DNA from: Gleimia sp. 6138-11-ORH1
GTDB lineage: Bacteria; Actinomycetota; Actinomycetes; Actinomycetales; Actinomycetaceae
Direction: 5' to 3'
Assembly (NCBI RefSeq): GCF_024814355.1
Contig: NZ_JANUXV010000002.1
Coordinates: 62,001-126,000, forward strand
Length of the DNA: 64,000 bases
Of this stretch, positions 49,497 through 57,019 are shown in pieces. Positions within the stretch are counted from its first letter, which is position 1, and every line of letters starts with the position of its first letter. A program made the position numbers and the translations under genes. A model generated the notes under the pieces. The model was not told the origin of the DNA. It saw nothing but the letters and a program-made list of their open reading frames with translations, and searched no databases.

Positions 49497-50048
49497 TTAG
49501 GCATAAACATGCGGAGCTAGCGTTCCTACAAATGGTAGGTTGCGGTAATCTTCCGCATAATCCAAACCATAGCCGACCACGAATTCATTTGCGATATCGA
49601 AACCAACGTATTTCACGTCAATATCGACTCGCACTGCCTCTGGCTTACGCAGTAAAGTAGCGATTTCAACTGAAGCTGGGTTTCTGGAGCTTAAGTTGTC
49701 TTTCAGCCAGGACAGGGTCAGACCTGAATCAATAATATCCTCAACGATTAAAACATGGCGACCGGTAATGTCCGTATCTAAATCCTTCAAAATTCGGACA
49801 ACCCCAGAGCTTTTGGTGCCAGATCCATATGAAGAAACTGCCATCCAGTCCATGTGTACTGAATGGTTCATAGCCCGGGAAAGATCAGCCATAATCATAA
49901 CAGCGCCGCGCAGCACACCTACTAAAAGTAGGTCTTTACCCGCATAGTCGCGATCAATTTCCGCTGCCATTTCAGCAACGCGAGTTTTAATTTCCTCTTC
50001 GGTTAGGAAAATGTCTTTTAGAGAATCTCCCATGCTAGCTGCGTCCAT
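49497..50048 (-). CDS. hpt: Hypoxanthine phosphoribosyltransferase
   Basis: Purine salvage: hypoxanthine or guanine plus PRPP gives IMP or GMP. 183 residues. The PRPP-binding loop is [18 protein letters not shown], with [15 protein letters not shown] upstream and [20 protein letters not shown] near the end. The ATG at 50048 follows a perfect AGGAGG by 6 nt, and overlaps the tilS stop by 14 nt. Confidence 0.96.
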   Translation of the reverse strand: MDAASMGDSLKDIFLTEEEIKTRVAEMAAEIDRDYAGKDLLLVGVLRGAVMIMADLSRAMNHSVHMDWMAVSSYGSGTKSSGVVRILKDLDTDITGRHVLIVEDIIDSGLTLSWLKDNLSSRNPASVEIATLLRKPEAVRVDIDVKYVGFDIANEFVVGYGLDYAEDYRNLPFVGTLAPHVYA

Positions 50049-51225
50049 CTTTAACCTCCTGTAGATGTTTCTTAGTTACTTTGTTATTGTCTCTTAAACC
50101 ACTGACAAGTTCCAGCACGATTCGCTGGTGAACATTTTTCTTCCATACTTTACCGTGTTTCGTTTTCTCAATCCGGTCATTACGACGCGCCTGCCAGCCG
50201 TTTGGTAAAGAAATTGGTCCTTGCCCTCTCCAATGCGTCACCAGCTGATCGAGTTCCTGCAAATGTTTAGCTGTCAGCATCGCCTTAGACCGCTGGGCAA
50301 ATAATAGTTTCCACAATCGCATCCGAATTGGTTTTGCTTCTTTCACGAGGGCGGAAACCAGCACTTCCCCCTCAGCTTCAAACTCGCCAGTTAAGAAACG
50401 TTCTTGCGCACAAGTGTCCAAATAGGTGGCGTCTTCTTCGGCTAGTTGGGCGCTGCGCCCTAGGGAAATGACTACGTCTTGGCCGAGGACTTGAGAAAGC
50501 TGCGGGATGATTAAGTGTCGTAATGCCACCCTTGGCAGTGGCTGCCCAGCGGCAGTTTGCCAGGGACCATCTAACTGATTAGTGGGGTCAGCCACTACTT
50601 GTAAAGCCAGCTGCTGGCAAAAGTCCTCTGTGTCTGCACGGCGAACGGACGCTAAAAGTGGCCGGCAAAAATGCAGTTCTGTGCCTGCAGCCAGCTTTTC
50701 CTTCCGCTGAGGACGAATCCCCGCCAACGCACGAGTCCCAGCGCCACGGGCTAAACTAAGTAGCACTGTTTCTGCCTGGTCATCTAAGGTGTGTCCTAAG
50801 AGGACTCCCACGGTTTGCCCGGGAAAATGTTTCACCGCGTAATCGCGAAAAGCCTGATACCGAGCTTCCCGCGCTGCCGCTTCTACTGCCCCAACTGGAT
50901 TAACTTCTACTGCGATGATTTCTGCAGGAATTTCTAAGGTAGCTAACTGGGTGGCGGTGGAAGTTGCTTCAAGAGCAGATTCAGCTCGTAGCTGGTGGTC
51001 GATGATAACGGCATGAAGCGGCTTTCCCGCGCGGCTGAGCAAATCCGCGGTAGCTACCGTCAAAGCCAGTGAGTCAGCGCCCCCGGAACAACCTACTAGC
51101 CAGGTGGTGATTGCCTGAGTGGAGGCTGCCCGAAGTAGGTTCTTAACCGCTAAGGAAACCGCTCTAACTCCCTGCGTGGGTTTTGTTCCAACCAGCTGCG
51201 ATGCTTTTGAAAAGGGAGCCCTCAT
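50035..51225 (-). CDS. tilS: tRNA(Ile)-lysidine synthetase
   Basis: Modifies C34 of the CAU-anticodon tRNA-Ile to lysidine using ATP and lysine. 396 residues. The PP-loop SGGADSLAL is at about 44-52, then [30 protein letters not shown] and a C-terminal substrate-binding region. It overlaps dacB by 4 nt and hpt by 14 nt, so the three are coupled. An octamer CGAGGGCG lies at 50346. Confidence 0.93.
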   Translation of the reverse strand: MRAPFSKASQLVGTKPTQGVRAVSLAVKNLLRAASTQAITTWLVGCSGGADSLALTVATADLLSRAGKPLHAVIIDHQLRAESALEATSTATQLATLEIPAEIIAVEVNPVGAVEAAAREARYQAFRDYAVKHFPGQTVGVLLGHTLDDQAETVLLSLARGAGTRALAGIRPQRKEKLAAGTELHFCRPLLASVRRADTEDFCQQLALQVVADPTNQLDGPWQTAAGQPLPRVALRHLIIPQLSQVLGQDVVISLGRSAQLAEEDATYLDTCAQERFLTGEFEAEGEVLVSALVKEAKPIRMRLWKLLFAQRSKAMLTAKHLQELDQLVTHWRGQGPISLPNGWQARRNDRIEKTKHGKVWKKNVHQRIVLELVSGLRDNNKVTKKHLQEVKDGRS

Positions 51226-52592
51226 CGATTGACCAACGCTTCGATGAACGCGTCTAAATCAACGCGGGTAGCGTAGGCAGCTTCTGGCACACCCGCTGTT
51301 TGCACGTGGAAAATAAGCGGCCGACCGGTGCGGGTAACCACCACGCCTGAAAGGGCCGCAGCTGAATCCATTAAACCTGTTTTCGCCTGCACTCGCCCGG
51401 CAGTAACCGACGTGTTCAAACGTGATAAAAGTGTTCCGGAAAAGCCGGAAACTGGATTCATTCGGAAAATCTGTTTTTCTACGGAATTTCCTTTTGCCCA
51501 CAGGTGGTAAAGAAACTCAGCGGTAGTTTGCGGTGCAATCCGATTTTCCTCAGTTAAACCTGAACAGGATTTAATCTCAAACCCATCGTGAGGGATGGGT
51601 AGTTTTTTCACCGTTTCAACTAGTTGTGTATAAGCTGCCTGCGGAGTTGAAGCTCCACTTTCTGCTTTAGCAGCTAACCGGCAGAGATGCTCAGCTAAAG
51701 TATTATCGGAGCGTTCCAGCATGATTCGCGTAATTTGCAAAATAGTTGCCGAATGTACTTCTGCTACCAGAGGCTGGTCTTGCACCACAAATGCCTGTTC
51801 TTGATAACTAACTTCCAGTGGTAAATCGTATTTGGCAAATAGGTCAGCCAAACTATTTCCAACTGCGTTCGTAGGATTTTGATCGTACCCGTTGAAAGTT
51901 GCTCCCGCTTTAAACGCAAAGGCCGTTTGTGGGCTAATCCAAACTCGATATTCTTCTCTAATCGTTGGATCTAGCGCCGGACCTTCATGTAGCTGAGTAT
52001 GAAGCACTAACTTTGTTGGTTTAACTGACGCAGTTTTTAGTTTTTCACTGGCTTGAGTTACCAGGTCTTCTAAACCCGCGTATCCGTCGATTTCTTGTGA
52101 GTTTCCTTTACCGGGAGAAAGCAGTAAATCACCTTCTCCAATCAGGTGAAGGGTGTCGCCTTCTTGGTAGAGGCGGGTAGCTAAACGACTCTGCGGATCT
52201 AATGATTTCAAAGTTGCGTAAGCCGTGTAGAGTTTCGTAGTTGAAGCGGGGACTACCGGGGTTTTTTCATTTGCAGCGAAAACAATATTGCCAGTAGTGG
52301 CGTCAATGACGTAAGCGCCAGCATTCCATTTGCCTCCGGTGGAGGCTTCCAGCTCTTTCCAGATTGGAAGTAGATCGGAGTTTTTTAAAGATGGTAACTC
52401 GGTACGCATTTGTGCAGGCAAAATCGTCTCTGCCTGCACCTTTTCACGTTCTGGGAGAGGTTTTCCAAACTCAGGTTCTTTAAAAGTTAAAAATCCGGGG
52501 ACTAAATCATAGGTATCTGCCACTAAATAGCCGGAAATTCCCCCGATTAAGGCAACTGCGGTGAGGAAACTAACCACCGTCTTTTTCACCAT
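51222..52592 (-). CDS. dacB: D-alanyl-D-alanine carboxypeptidase, PBP4 family
   Basis: Low-molecular-mass penicillin-binding protein trimming or cleaving peptidoglycan cross-links outside the membrane. 456 residues. A membrane anchor or signal is at about 5-25. Active-site motifs are intact: SxxK in VPASTTKLYTAY, SxN in RSDNTLAEHLC and KTG in VQAKTGLMDSA. It heads the dacB-tilS-hpt-ftsH-fol transcript, divergent from ppa. Confidence 0.94.
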   Translation of the reverse strand: MVKKTVVSFLTAVALIGGISGYLVADTYDLVPGFLTFKEPEFGKPLPEREKVQAETILPAQMRTELPSLKNSDLLPIWKELEASTGGKWNAGAYVIDATTGNIVFAANEKTPVVPASTTKLYTAYATLKSLDPQSRLATRLYQEGDTLHLIGEGDLLLSPGKGNSQEIDGYAGLEDLVTQASEKLKTASVKPTKLVLHTQLHEGPALDPTIREEYRVWISPQTAFAFKAGATFNGYDQNPTNAVGNSLADLFAKYDLPLEVSYQEQAFVVQDQPLVAEVHSATILQITRIMLERSDNTLAEHLCRLAAKAESGASTPQAAYTQLVETVKKLPIPHDGFEIKSCSGLTEENRIAPQTTAEFLYHLWAKGNSVEKQIFRMNPVSGFSGTLLSRLNTSVTAGRVQAKTGLMDSAAALSGVVVTRTGRPLIFHVQTAGVPEAAYATRVDLDAFIEALVNR

Positions 52593-52699
52593 AAATTTCT
52601 CCCCGTAATAAAAAAGTAATCCATTCCTAGTTTAGACCGACATTTGTACTTCTCTAATGCGGTATTCTAGAAGTCACAGAACTTTAGGAAGGAAATATC

Positions 52700-53203
52700 G
52701 TGGAATTCGACGTAACTATTGAAATCCCCAAGGGAAACCGCAATAAGTACGAAGTGGACCATGTGACCGGACGTATCCGCCTAGATCGTATGCTCTTTAC
52801 CTCCACTCGTTATCCTGACGACTATGGTTTCATCGACAATACTCTTGGTGAAGATGGCGACCCCTTAGACGCTTTGGTGTTGCTTGAAGAGCCAACTTTC
52901 CCCGGCTGTGTTATTCGTTGTCGCGCTTTAGGAATGTTCCGTATGCGTGATGAAATGGGAGGCGACGATAAAGTCGTTTGTATTCCAGCAGCTGACCAAC
53001 GTGCTTCTTGGAGAACTGATATCGATGACGTATCAGAATTCCATCGCCTTGAAATCCAACACTTCTTTGAAGTGTATAAGGATTTAGAACCAGGAAAATC
53101 TGTTGAAGGAGCCCACTGGGTAGGACGCGAAGAAGCCGAAGCAGAAATTGCTGCTTCCTTCAAACGGGCAGAAGAAACTGGTTACAATACTCACCATCAC
53201 TGA
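52700..53203 (+). CDS. ppa: Inorganic pyrophosphatase
   Basis: Hydrolyses pyrophosphate to phosphate and drives biosynthesis. 167 residues, family I. Metal and substrate residues lie in [32 protein letters not shown], the signature [13 protein letters not shown] and DDKVVC. The protein ends THHH. The GTG start follows AGGAAGG by 7 nt. It is divergent from dacB and followed by a clear terminator. Confidence 0.96.
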   Translation: MEFDVTIEIPKGNRNKYEVDHVTGRIRLDRMLFTSTRYPDDYGFIDNTLGEDGDPLDALVLLEEPTFPGCVIRCRALGMFRMRDEMGGDDKVVCIPAADQRASWRTDIDDVSEFHRLEIQHFFEVYKDLEPGKSVEGAHWVGREEAEAEIAASFKRAEETGYNTHHH

Positions 53204-53215
53204 GTTGAACTTTTC

Positions 53216-53253
53216 GATGGTGTGTTAGCTCTTAGCTGGCACACCATCTTTTT
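53216..53253 (+). terminator. Intrinsic terminator after ppa
   Basis: 9-bp stem GATGGTGTG/CACACCATC (53216-53224, 53240-53248) enclosing a further AGCT pairing, then TTTTTATA. It starts 12 nt after the ppa stop. Confidence 0.9.
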
Positions 53254-53562
53254 ATATTTCCCAAATCATCAGAACTTCAGTTCACCACGCTAAAGCGTCG
53301 CTGCGCGTTCAATTTCAGCTTCTAACTGGGCGGTGGAAAACTCGAGCAATCAGGCTCTTTTACTACCTTAACTGCGGGTAATCCTAACCGTCTCGCACCG
53401 AAAGGGAACACCCCGCAAACCCATACTACTACCGAAATAAAACGAGGCCTGTTGGGACTAGTTGAAGCTCTCGTCAACGCCCTCGAAAAATCAAAGTTTT
53501 AACTAACTAAGCAAAGTTGCCTACAAACTCTCAAATTCCCCATAAATAGGCTCAGCGGCAAG
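53254..53562. other. Region without a supported gene; possible decayed coding remnants
   Basis: No complete ORF. On the plus strand a frame of about 60 codons ending TAA at about 53502 reads GLLGLVEALVNALEKSKF at its end but has no start codon. On the minus strand the segment around 53290-53420 reads RRLGLPAVKVVKEP and, one frame over, FSTAQLEAEIERAATL to a TAG. These look like frameshifted protein fragments but I do not recognise a family. A CGAGGGCG octamer (minus) is at 53478-53485. Confidence 0.35.
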
Positions 53563-53598
53563 GGGACAAAACAGTAAAAATCACGCTAGGCTAAGTAT
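53563..53598 (+). promoter_or_regulatory. Candidate leaderless promoter for the 369-aa hydrolase
   Basis: GGGACA at 53563-53568 and TAGGCT (fits TANNNT) at 53587-53592 with an 18-nt spacer. The expected transcription start falls on the A of the ATG at 53599, and there is no Shine-Dalgarno site. Leaderless mRNAs are common in actinobacteria. Confidence 0.5.
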
Positions 53599-54708
53599 AT
53601 GAAAGTAGAATTTGATCTAAAAGAAGCATTCGGGGAAACTCCCGTCCCTCGCCCAGGATACTGGACTAAAGATATTCTGGGGGACGGTTTCTCGGCTCAA
53701 GCAATCCAGCTTCTACCCGACGAAGATGGCGAAAACATCGCTACCTTAGTCCGCCACGAAGCAGCTAATGACCCCCACGCCTTTGCGGGGACCCCGTCTG
53801 AACCTAAATTCAGAGCACTTTACATTCACGGGTGGAATGACTATTTCTATCAGCCCGAACTAGCCCGCCACATTGCCTTAGCGGGCGGCCAGTTCTACGC
53901 CTTAGATCTGCGTAAATACGGGCGTTCTTTACGTCCAGGGCAAATCTTTGGGTGGGTGACAGACCTTTCAGAATATGATGAAGAAATCTCCGAAGCCTTA
54001 GATATTATCGGAGACGATCTGCCGATTCTTCTGATGGCACACTCTACCGGCGGATTAACCACCGTTCTTTTTGCCAACAACTACCCGGGACGTTTCGCGG
54101 GTGTTTGGTTGAATTCTCCTTGGCTGGAACTACACCCCTCTGCGCTGATGCGGTATGCAACTGGGCAGCTAGTGGAAGTTGTTACTCCGCTTGATCCCCA
54201 CATGGTGATGCCGGTGGGTGGGAACAATTTCTTTAGTGAATCATTAGACGGGTGGCAAGACCATGAGGGTGAGCTTCCCGAAGAACTGCTCCCCTATGCT
54301 GACGATCCTTCTGTTACCGGTTGGAAACCGAATCGCCTGTGGAAAGGTGATCGGGTCACGTTAGCTGGTTGGTTGCACGCAGTTTCGGTGGGACACCGCC
54401 AGGTGGCTGCTGGGTTGAATTTGGATTGCCCGGTGATTTGTTTCGCTTCTACAGCTTCTTTCGAGGGCGAAACATGGACTCCTGAAGTTCGCTACCGCGA
54501 TACGGTTTTAGATGTTGATGCAATGGTTTACCGGGCGGGTACATTAGGGCCTGATGTAACTATCCGCCGTTTGCGTGGGATACATGATTTAACCTTGTCT
54601 TTCCCACCGGTAAGACAGGAATTATGGGCAGCTACGCATCGTTGGTTACAGAGTGTCTTTCCTGATAATCCTATTTCTTTAAGTGATATCCCCTTAGCTC
54701 CACGCTGA
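53599..54708 (+). CDS. Alpha/beta hydrolase (serine hydrolase)
   Basis: 369-residue enzyme of unknown substrate, probably cytoplasmic. Motifs: oxyanion segment LYIHGWNDYFYQPELA, LDLRKYGRSLRPGQ, nucleophile elbow MAHSTGGLTT (Ser replaces nothing; the usual GHSMGG becomes AHSTGG) and a catalytic His probably in RGIHDLTLS. The layout with a ~70-residue N-terminal region resembles actinobacterial lysophospholipase-like hydrolases. No signal peptide. It is monocistronic between two terminators. Confidence 0.8.
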   Translation: MKVEFDLKEAFGETPVPRPGYWTKDILGDGFSAQAIQLLPDEDGENIATLVRHEAANDPHAFAGTPSEPKFRALYIHGWNDYFYQPELARHIALAGGQFYALDLRKYGRSLRPGQIFGWVTDLSEYDEEISEALDIIGDDLPILLMAHSTGGLTTVLFANNYPGRFAGVWLNSPWLELHPSALMRYATGQLVEVVTPLDPHMVMPVGGNNFFSESLDGWQDHEGELPEELLPYADDPSVTGWKPNRLWKGDRVTLAGWLHAVSVGHRQVAAGLNLDCPVICFASTASFEGETWTPEVRYRDTVLDVDAMVYRAGTLGPDVTIRRLRGIHDLTLSFPPVRQELWAATHRWLQSVFPDNPISLSDIPLAPR

Positions 54709-54735
54709 GGGAAACCGCTCAATAACTGACGGTAA

Positions 54736-54783
54736 ACTTTGGGGTGGGGGCTAACTACCAATAGTTAGCCCCCACCCCAAAGT
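54736..54783. terminator. Bidirectional terminator between hydrolase and the 468-aa protein
   Basis: Perfect 22-bp stem, arms 54736-54757 and 54762-54783, CCAA loop. It is followed by GTTTTAG on the plus strand. It serves two convergent genes. Confidence 0.9.
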
Positions 54784-54826
54784 GTTTTAGAGATTAGATC
54801 TAAAAAATTTTCAGCTATAAGTTATT

Positions 54827-56233
54827 TTAGAATCGCCGCGGAGACCGACGGTGTCTCAACATGGGTTTCCCCTCAGTGCGACCACCGTTTCGCGATGGTT
54901 GATTAGCCTGATTACGCTCTACCCTAATCCGGTTAGCTCGCGTGCCTACGCGCCGTTCCTGCGATGGTTTAGATGATTGGGTAGTTGTCTTAATCTCTGC
55001 GTTTATTTCATCTAAGGCTTCTTTTAAGGTTGGGCCAGAAACTGATCCGAGTCGCCAAACTTCCCACCCGTCAAAGGGAACTACGCTACCGATTAACCGC
55101 ACGGCTTCTGTAGGGTCAGTGGTGCTCCATTTATCAGTGTAAATCACTCCTTCGGGACTGAGTTTCGCATAAAAGCGTTCCACGTCGGAAAAACTCCACA
55201 CTAATTCAATTTCGGTTCCTACGATTTGCGCAATCGTATAAAGCCCCATCTGATCTGGTTCTAAGTATTCGGTCGCAGCAGTCGTTTCTGCTTCAGTTGA
55301 TTCCCGCGCTTCAGATGATAGTTTTAGCACCTGTGAACGCTGTCCAGTGTGCCGGTCGGCGCGTTTAGGTAGGTTAGATGGCCTGCGTTTAGGTGCGCGA
55401 CCTGCTGAATCGGAGCGCAGAAAATCAGGGACGCTTAATTCTTCTTCTGGTGCGGCTTGTTTTTCTGGTGTCGCTTCTTTTTCTTGGGGCGCAGTTTCTT
55501 CAAGCAGCGTGTCTGGCTCGTAGATAGCGTACTTAGGTTCAGCTTCGGGTTTTGTTAGTTCATCTGCTTTCAGAGCTTCAGTTTCTTCAACAGTTGCCAC
55601 GATTTCTTCAGTTGCTTTTAAACCTTCATGTCCGGGTAAAGCCAGATGCCCGCCGCTTTGTAATAGTAGGTTGGGGTTGTGTCCGTACAGGCGTGGGCCA
55701 ACTGCCTGCACTTCAACGAAACGTCGTCCGTTGCGCATTTCTCTAAGAGATAGTTCGTGTACTTCCACCCCGGAAGTTGCCAGTACATCTAAGACAGGAC
55801 GGACCGCGGGAACTATTTCTGCAACGACCAGAATCAAACGCGGCCCAGGAGCAGGTGAAGGGGGCATGAGGTTTCTAAACTCTGCCCATCCAAACCGGAA
55901 GTTATGAATCCCACCGGGGTAGGCGTTAGCTAACTCATTCCACCCCATATTGGCAGTTTCAGCAAGCCGGGAAAGGGATTCAATCATGGTGCTGGAGTCA
56001 AGCAGCGGGAGTACTTCAACACTGACTACTTGACCAGAGGGATCCAGGGCGGTTAGTTTAGGTTGCCCCCCGGCAGCATCTTCTTCCCAGGTAATTGGAA
56101 AGAGCGGTCGTCCGATTATTTCAAGAACCTGATCTCTTACACTTGCTAAAATGTCTGCAGAGATACCCTCATTTACTGTACGCCCGAACTGAGCTGGAAC
56201 CAGCTGTCCTCCATCAAGTTCAAATAACGGCAT
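54827..56233 (-). CDS. Conserved-looking protein of unknown function with disordered middle and basic tail
   Basis: Not recognised. 468 residues, no signal peptide or membrane helix. N-terminal domain about 1-210: FELDGGQLVPAQFG, then LTALDPSGQVVSVEVLPLLD, a D-G-VxVEV pattern that recalls nuclease-like folds but lacks the usual ExK lysine. A Glu/Pro/Ala-rich linker spans about 215-330. A second folded segment at about 335-415 (GLYTIAQIVGTEIELVWSF, VVPFDGWEVWRLGS) is followed by an Arg-rich tail (RNGGRTEGKPMLRHRRSPRRF without the last residue is 20). The shape, two globular parts with a basic end, fits a nucleic-acid-associated protein, but this is inference only. Confidence 0.7.
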   Translation of the reverse strand: MPLFELDGGQLVPAQFGRTVNEGISADILASVRDQVLEIIGRPLFPITWEEDAAGGQPKLTALDPSGQVVSVEVLPLLDSSTMIESLSRLAETANMGWNELANAYPGGIHNFRFGWAEFRNLMPPSPAPGPRLILVVAEIVPAVRPVLDVLATSGVEVHELSLREMRNGRRFVEVQAVGPRLYGHNPNLLLQSGGHLALPGHEGLKATEEIVATVEETEALKADELTKPEAEPKYAIYEPDTLLEETAPQEKEATPEKQAAPEEELSVPDFLRSDSAGRAPKRRPSNLPKRADRHTGQRSQVLKLSSEARESTEAETTAATEYLEPDQMGLYTIAQIVGTEIELVWSFSDVERFYAKLSPEGVIYTDKWSTTDPTEAVRLIGSVVPFDGWEVWRLGSVSGPTLKEALDEINAEIKTTTQSSKPSQERRVGTRANRIRVERNQANQPSRNGGRTEGKPMLRHRRSPRRF

Positions 56234-56447
56234 ACCCTCACCCCTTCATTACATAGTTACTTTTATTCTCTCATGTTCTAAGAGACTTTGGTATCGCTCT
56301 ATCAAAGTGTTCAGCAGGTTAAAACCGGATTTTGTAACTATTTTTTAAGTTGAAATTTTCTTTTTATCACAGAACCTCCGCGGTGATTATCCTGCGACTT
56401 ATTACAAAATCTGCGGTAAGGTAAAGGGGTAAGTTCTTTAGAAAATC

Positions 56448-56468
56448 ATTAACTACTCCGTAGTTAAT
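56448..56468. promoter_or_regulatory. Inverted repeat upstream of the cupin gene
   Basis: ATTAACTAC TCC GTAGTTAAT, a perfect 9-3-9 palindrome ending 24 nt before the cupin ATG. It may be an operator or a leader hairpin. No U run follows within the expected distance, so a terminator is unlikely. Confidence 0.45.
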
Positions 56469-56492
56469 TTTGCGAAATATTTAGGAGTCACT

Positions 56493-56912
56493 ATGACTGA
56501 TCACGGTCCAAATCCTTATGTAATGAATATTGAAAAAGCTACGTTAGCTAACAAAAACTACCGCACCACTTTGTGGACCGGACAGGAAATGCAGCTAACT
56601 GTAATGAGCATTAAGCCTGGCCATGACATCGGTTTAGAAAAGCACGATGATCACGATCAGTTCATTCGCATTGAAGAAGGCAAAGCTCGCGTTCAGATGG
56701 GACCTGCTGAAGATGACCTCAGCTTTGATGTAGAAGCTAATGACGATGATGCTATCTTCATTCCAGCCGGACAGTTCCACAATGTAACCAACATTGGTGA
56801 TGAAGATCTGAAACTCTACTCCATCTATGCTCCAGCCGAACACGAACACGGCACCGTACACGTAACTTACGAAGAAGCGATGGAAGCAGAAGCACACCAC
56901 CACCATCACTGA
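56493..56912 (+). CDS. Cupin-domain protein
   Basis: 139-residue single-domain cupin of unknown substrate. The metal-binding motif 1 is in GLEKHDDHDQFIRIEEGKA and motif 2 in IFIPAGQFHNVTNIGD. Related proteins are annotated as small mannose-6-phosphate isomerase-like or metal-binding cupins. The C-terminus is a run of five histidines (EAHHHHH) after EEAMEAEA, an unusual natural metal-binding tail. AGGAG lies 6 nt before the ATG. It is monocistronic, divergent from the 468-aa gene. Confidence 0.85.
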   Translation: MTDHGPNPYVMNIEKATLANKNYRTTLWTGQEMQLTVMSIKPGHDIGLEKHDDHDQFIRIEEGKARVQMGPAEDDLSFDVEANDDDAIFIPAGQFHNVTNIGDEDLKLYSIYAPAEHEHGTVHVTYEEAMEAEAHHHHH

Positions 56913-56957
56913 GTTAATTAAACCGAAAGCTACGGCGAACGGTTAAACATAAACTAA

Positions 56958-56996
56958 CGGGGGCGGGACTTTCTAAGAAAGTCCCGCCCCCGTTTT
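56958..56996. terminator. Bidirectional terminator between cupin and ppdK
   Basis: 16-bp stem CGGGGGCGGGACTTTC with its complement (56958-56973, 56977-56992), TAA loop, then TTTT. It lies between two convergent genes. Confidence 0.9.
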
Positions 56997-57019
56997 AGCG
57001 TGATACCCTATCGCTTAGT

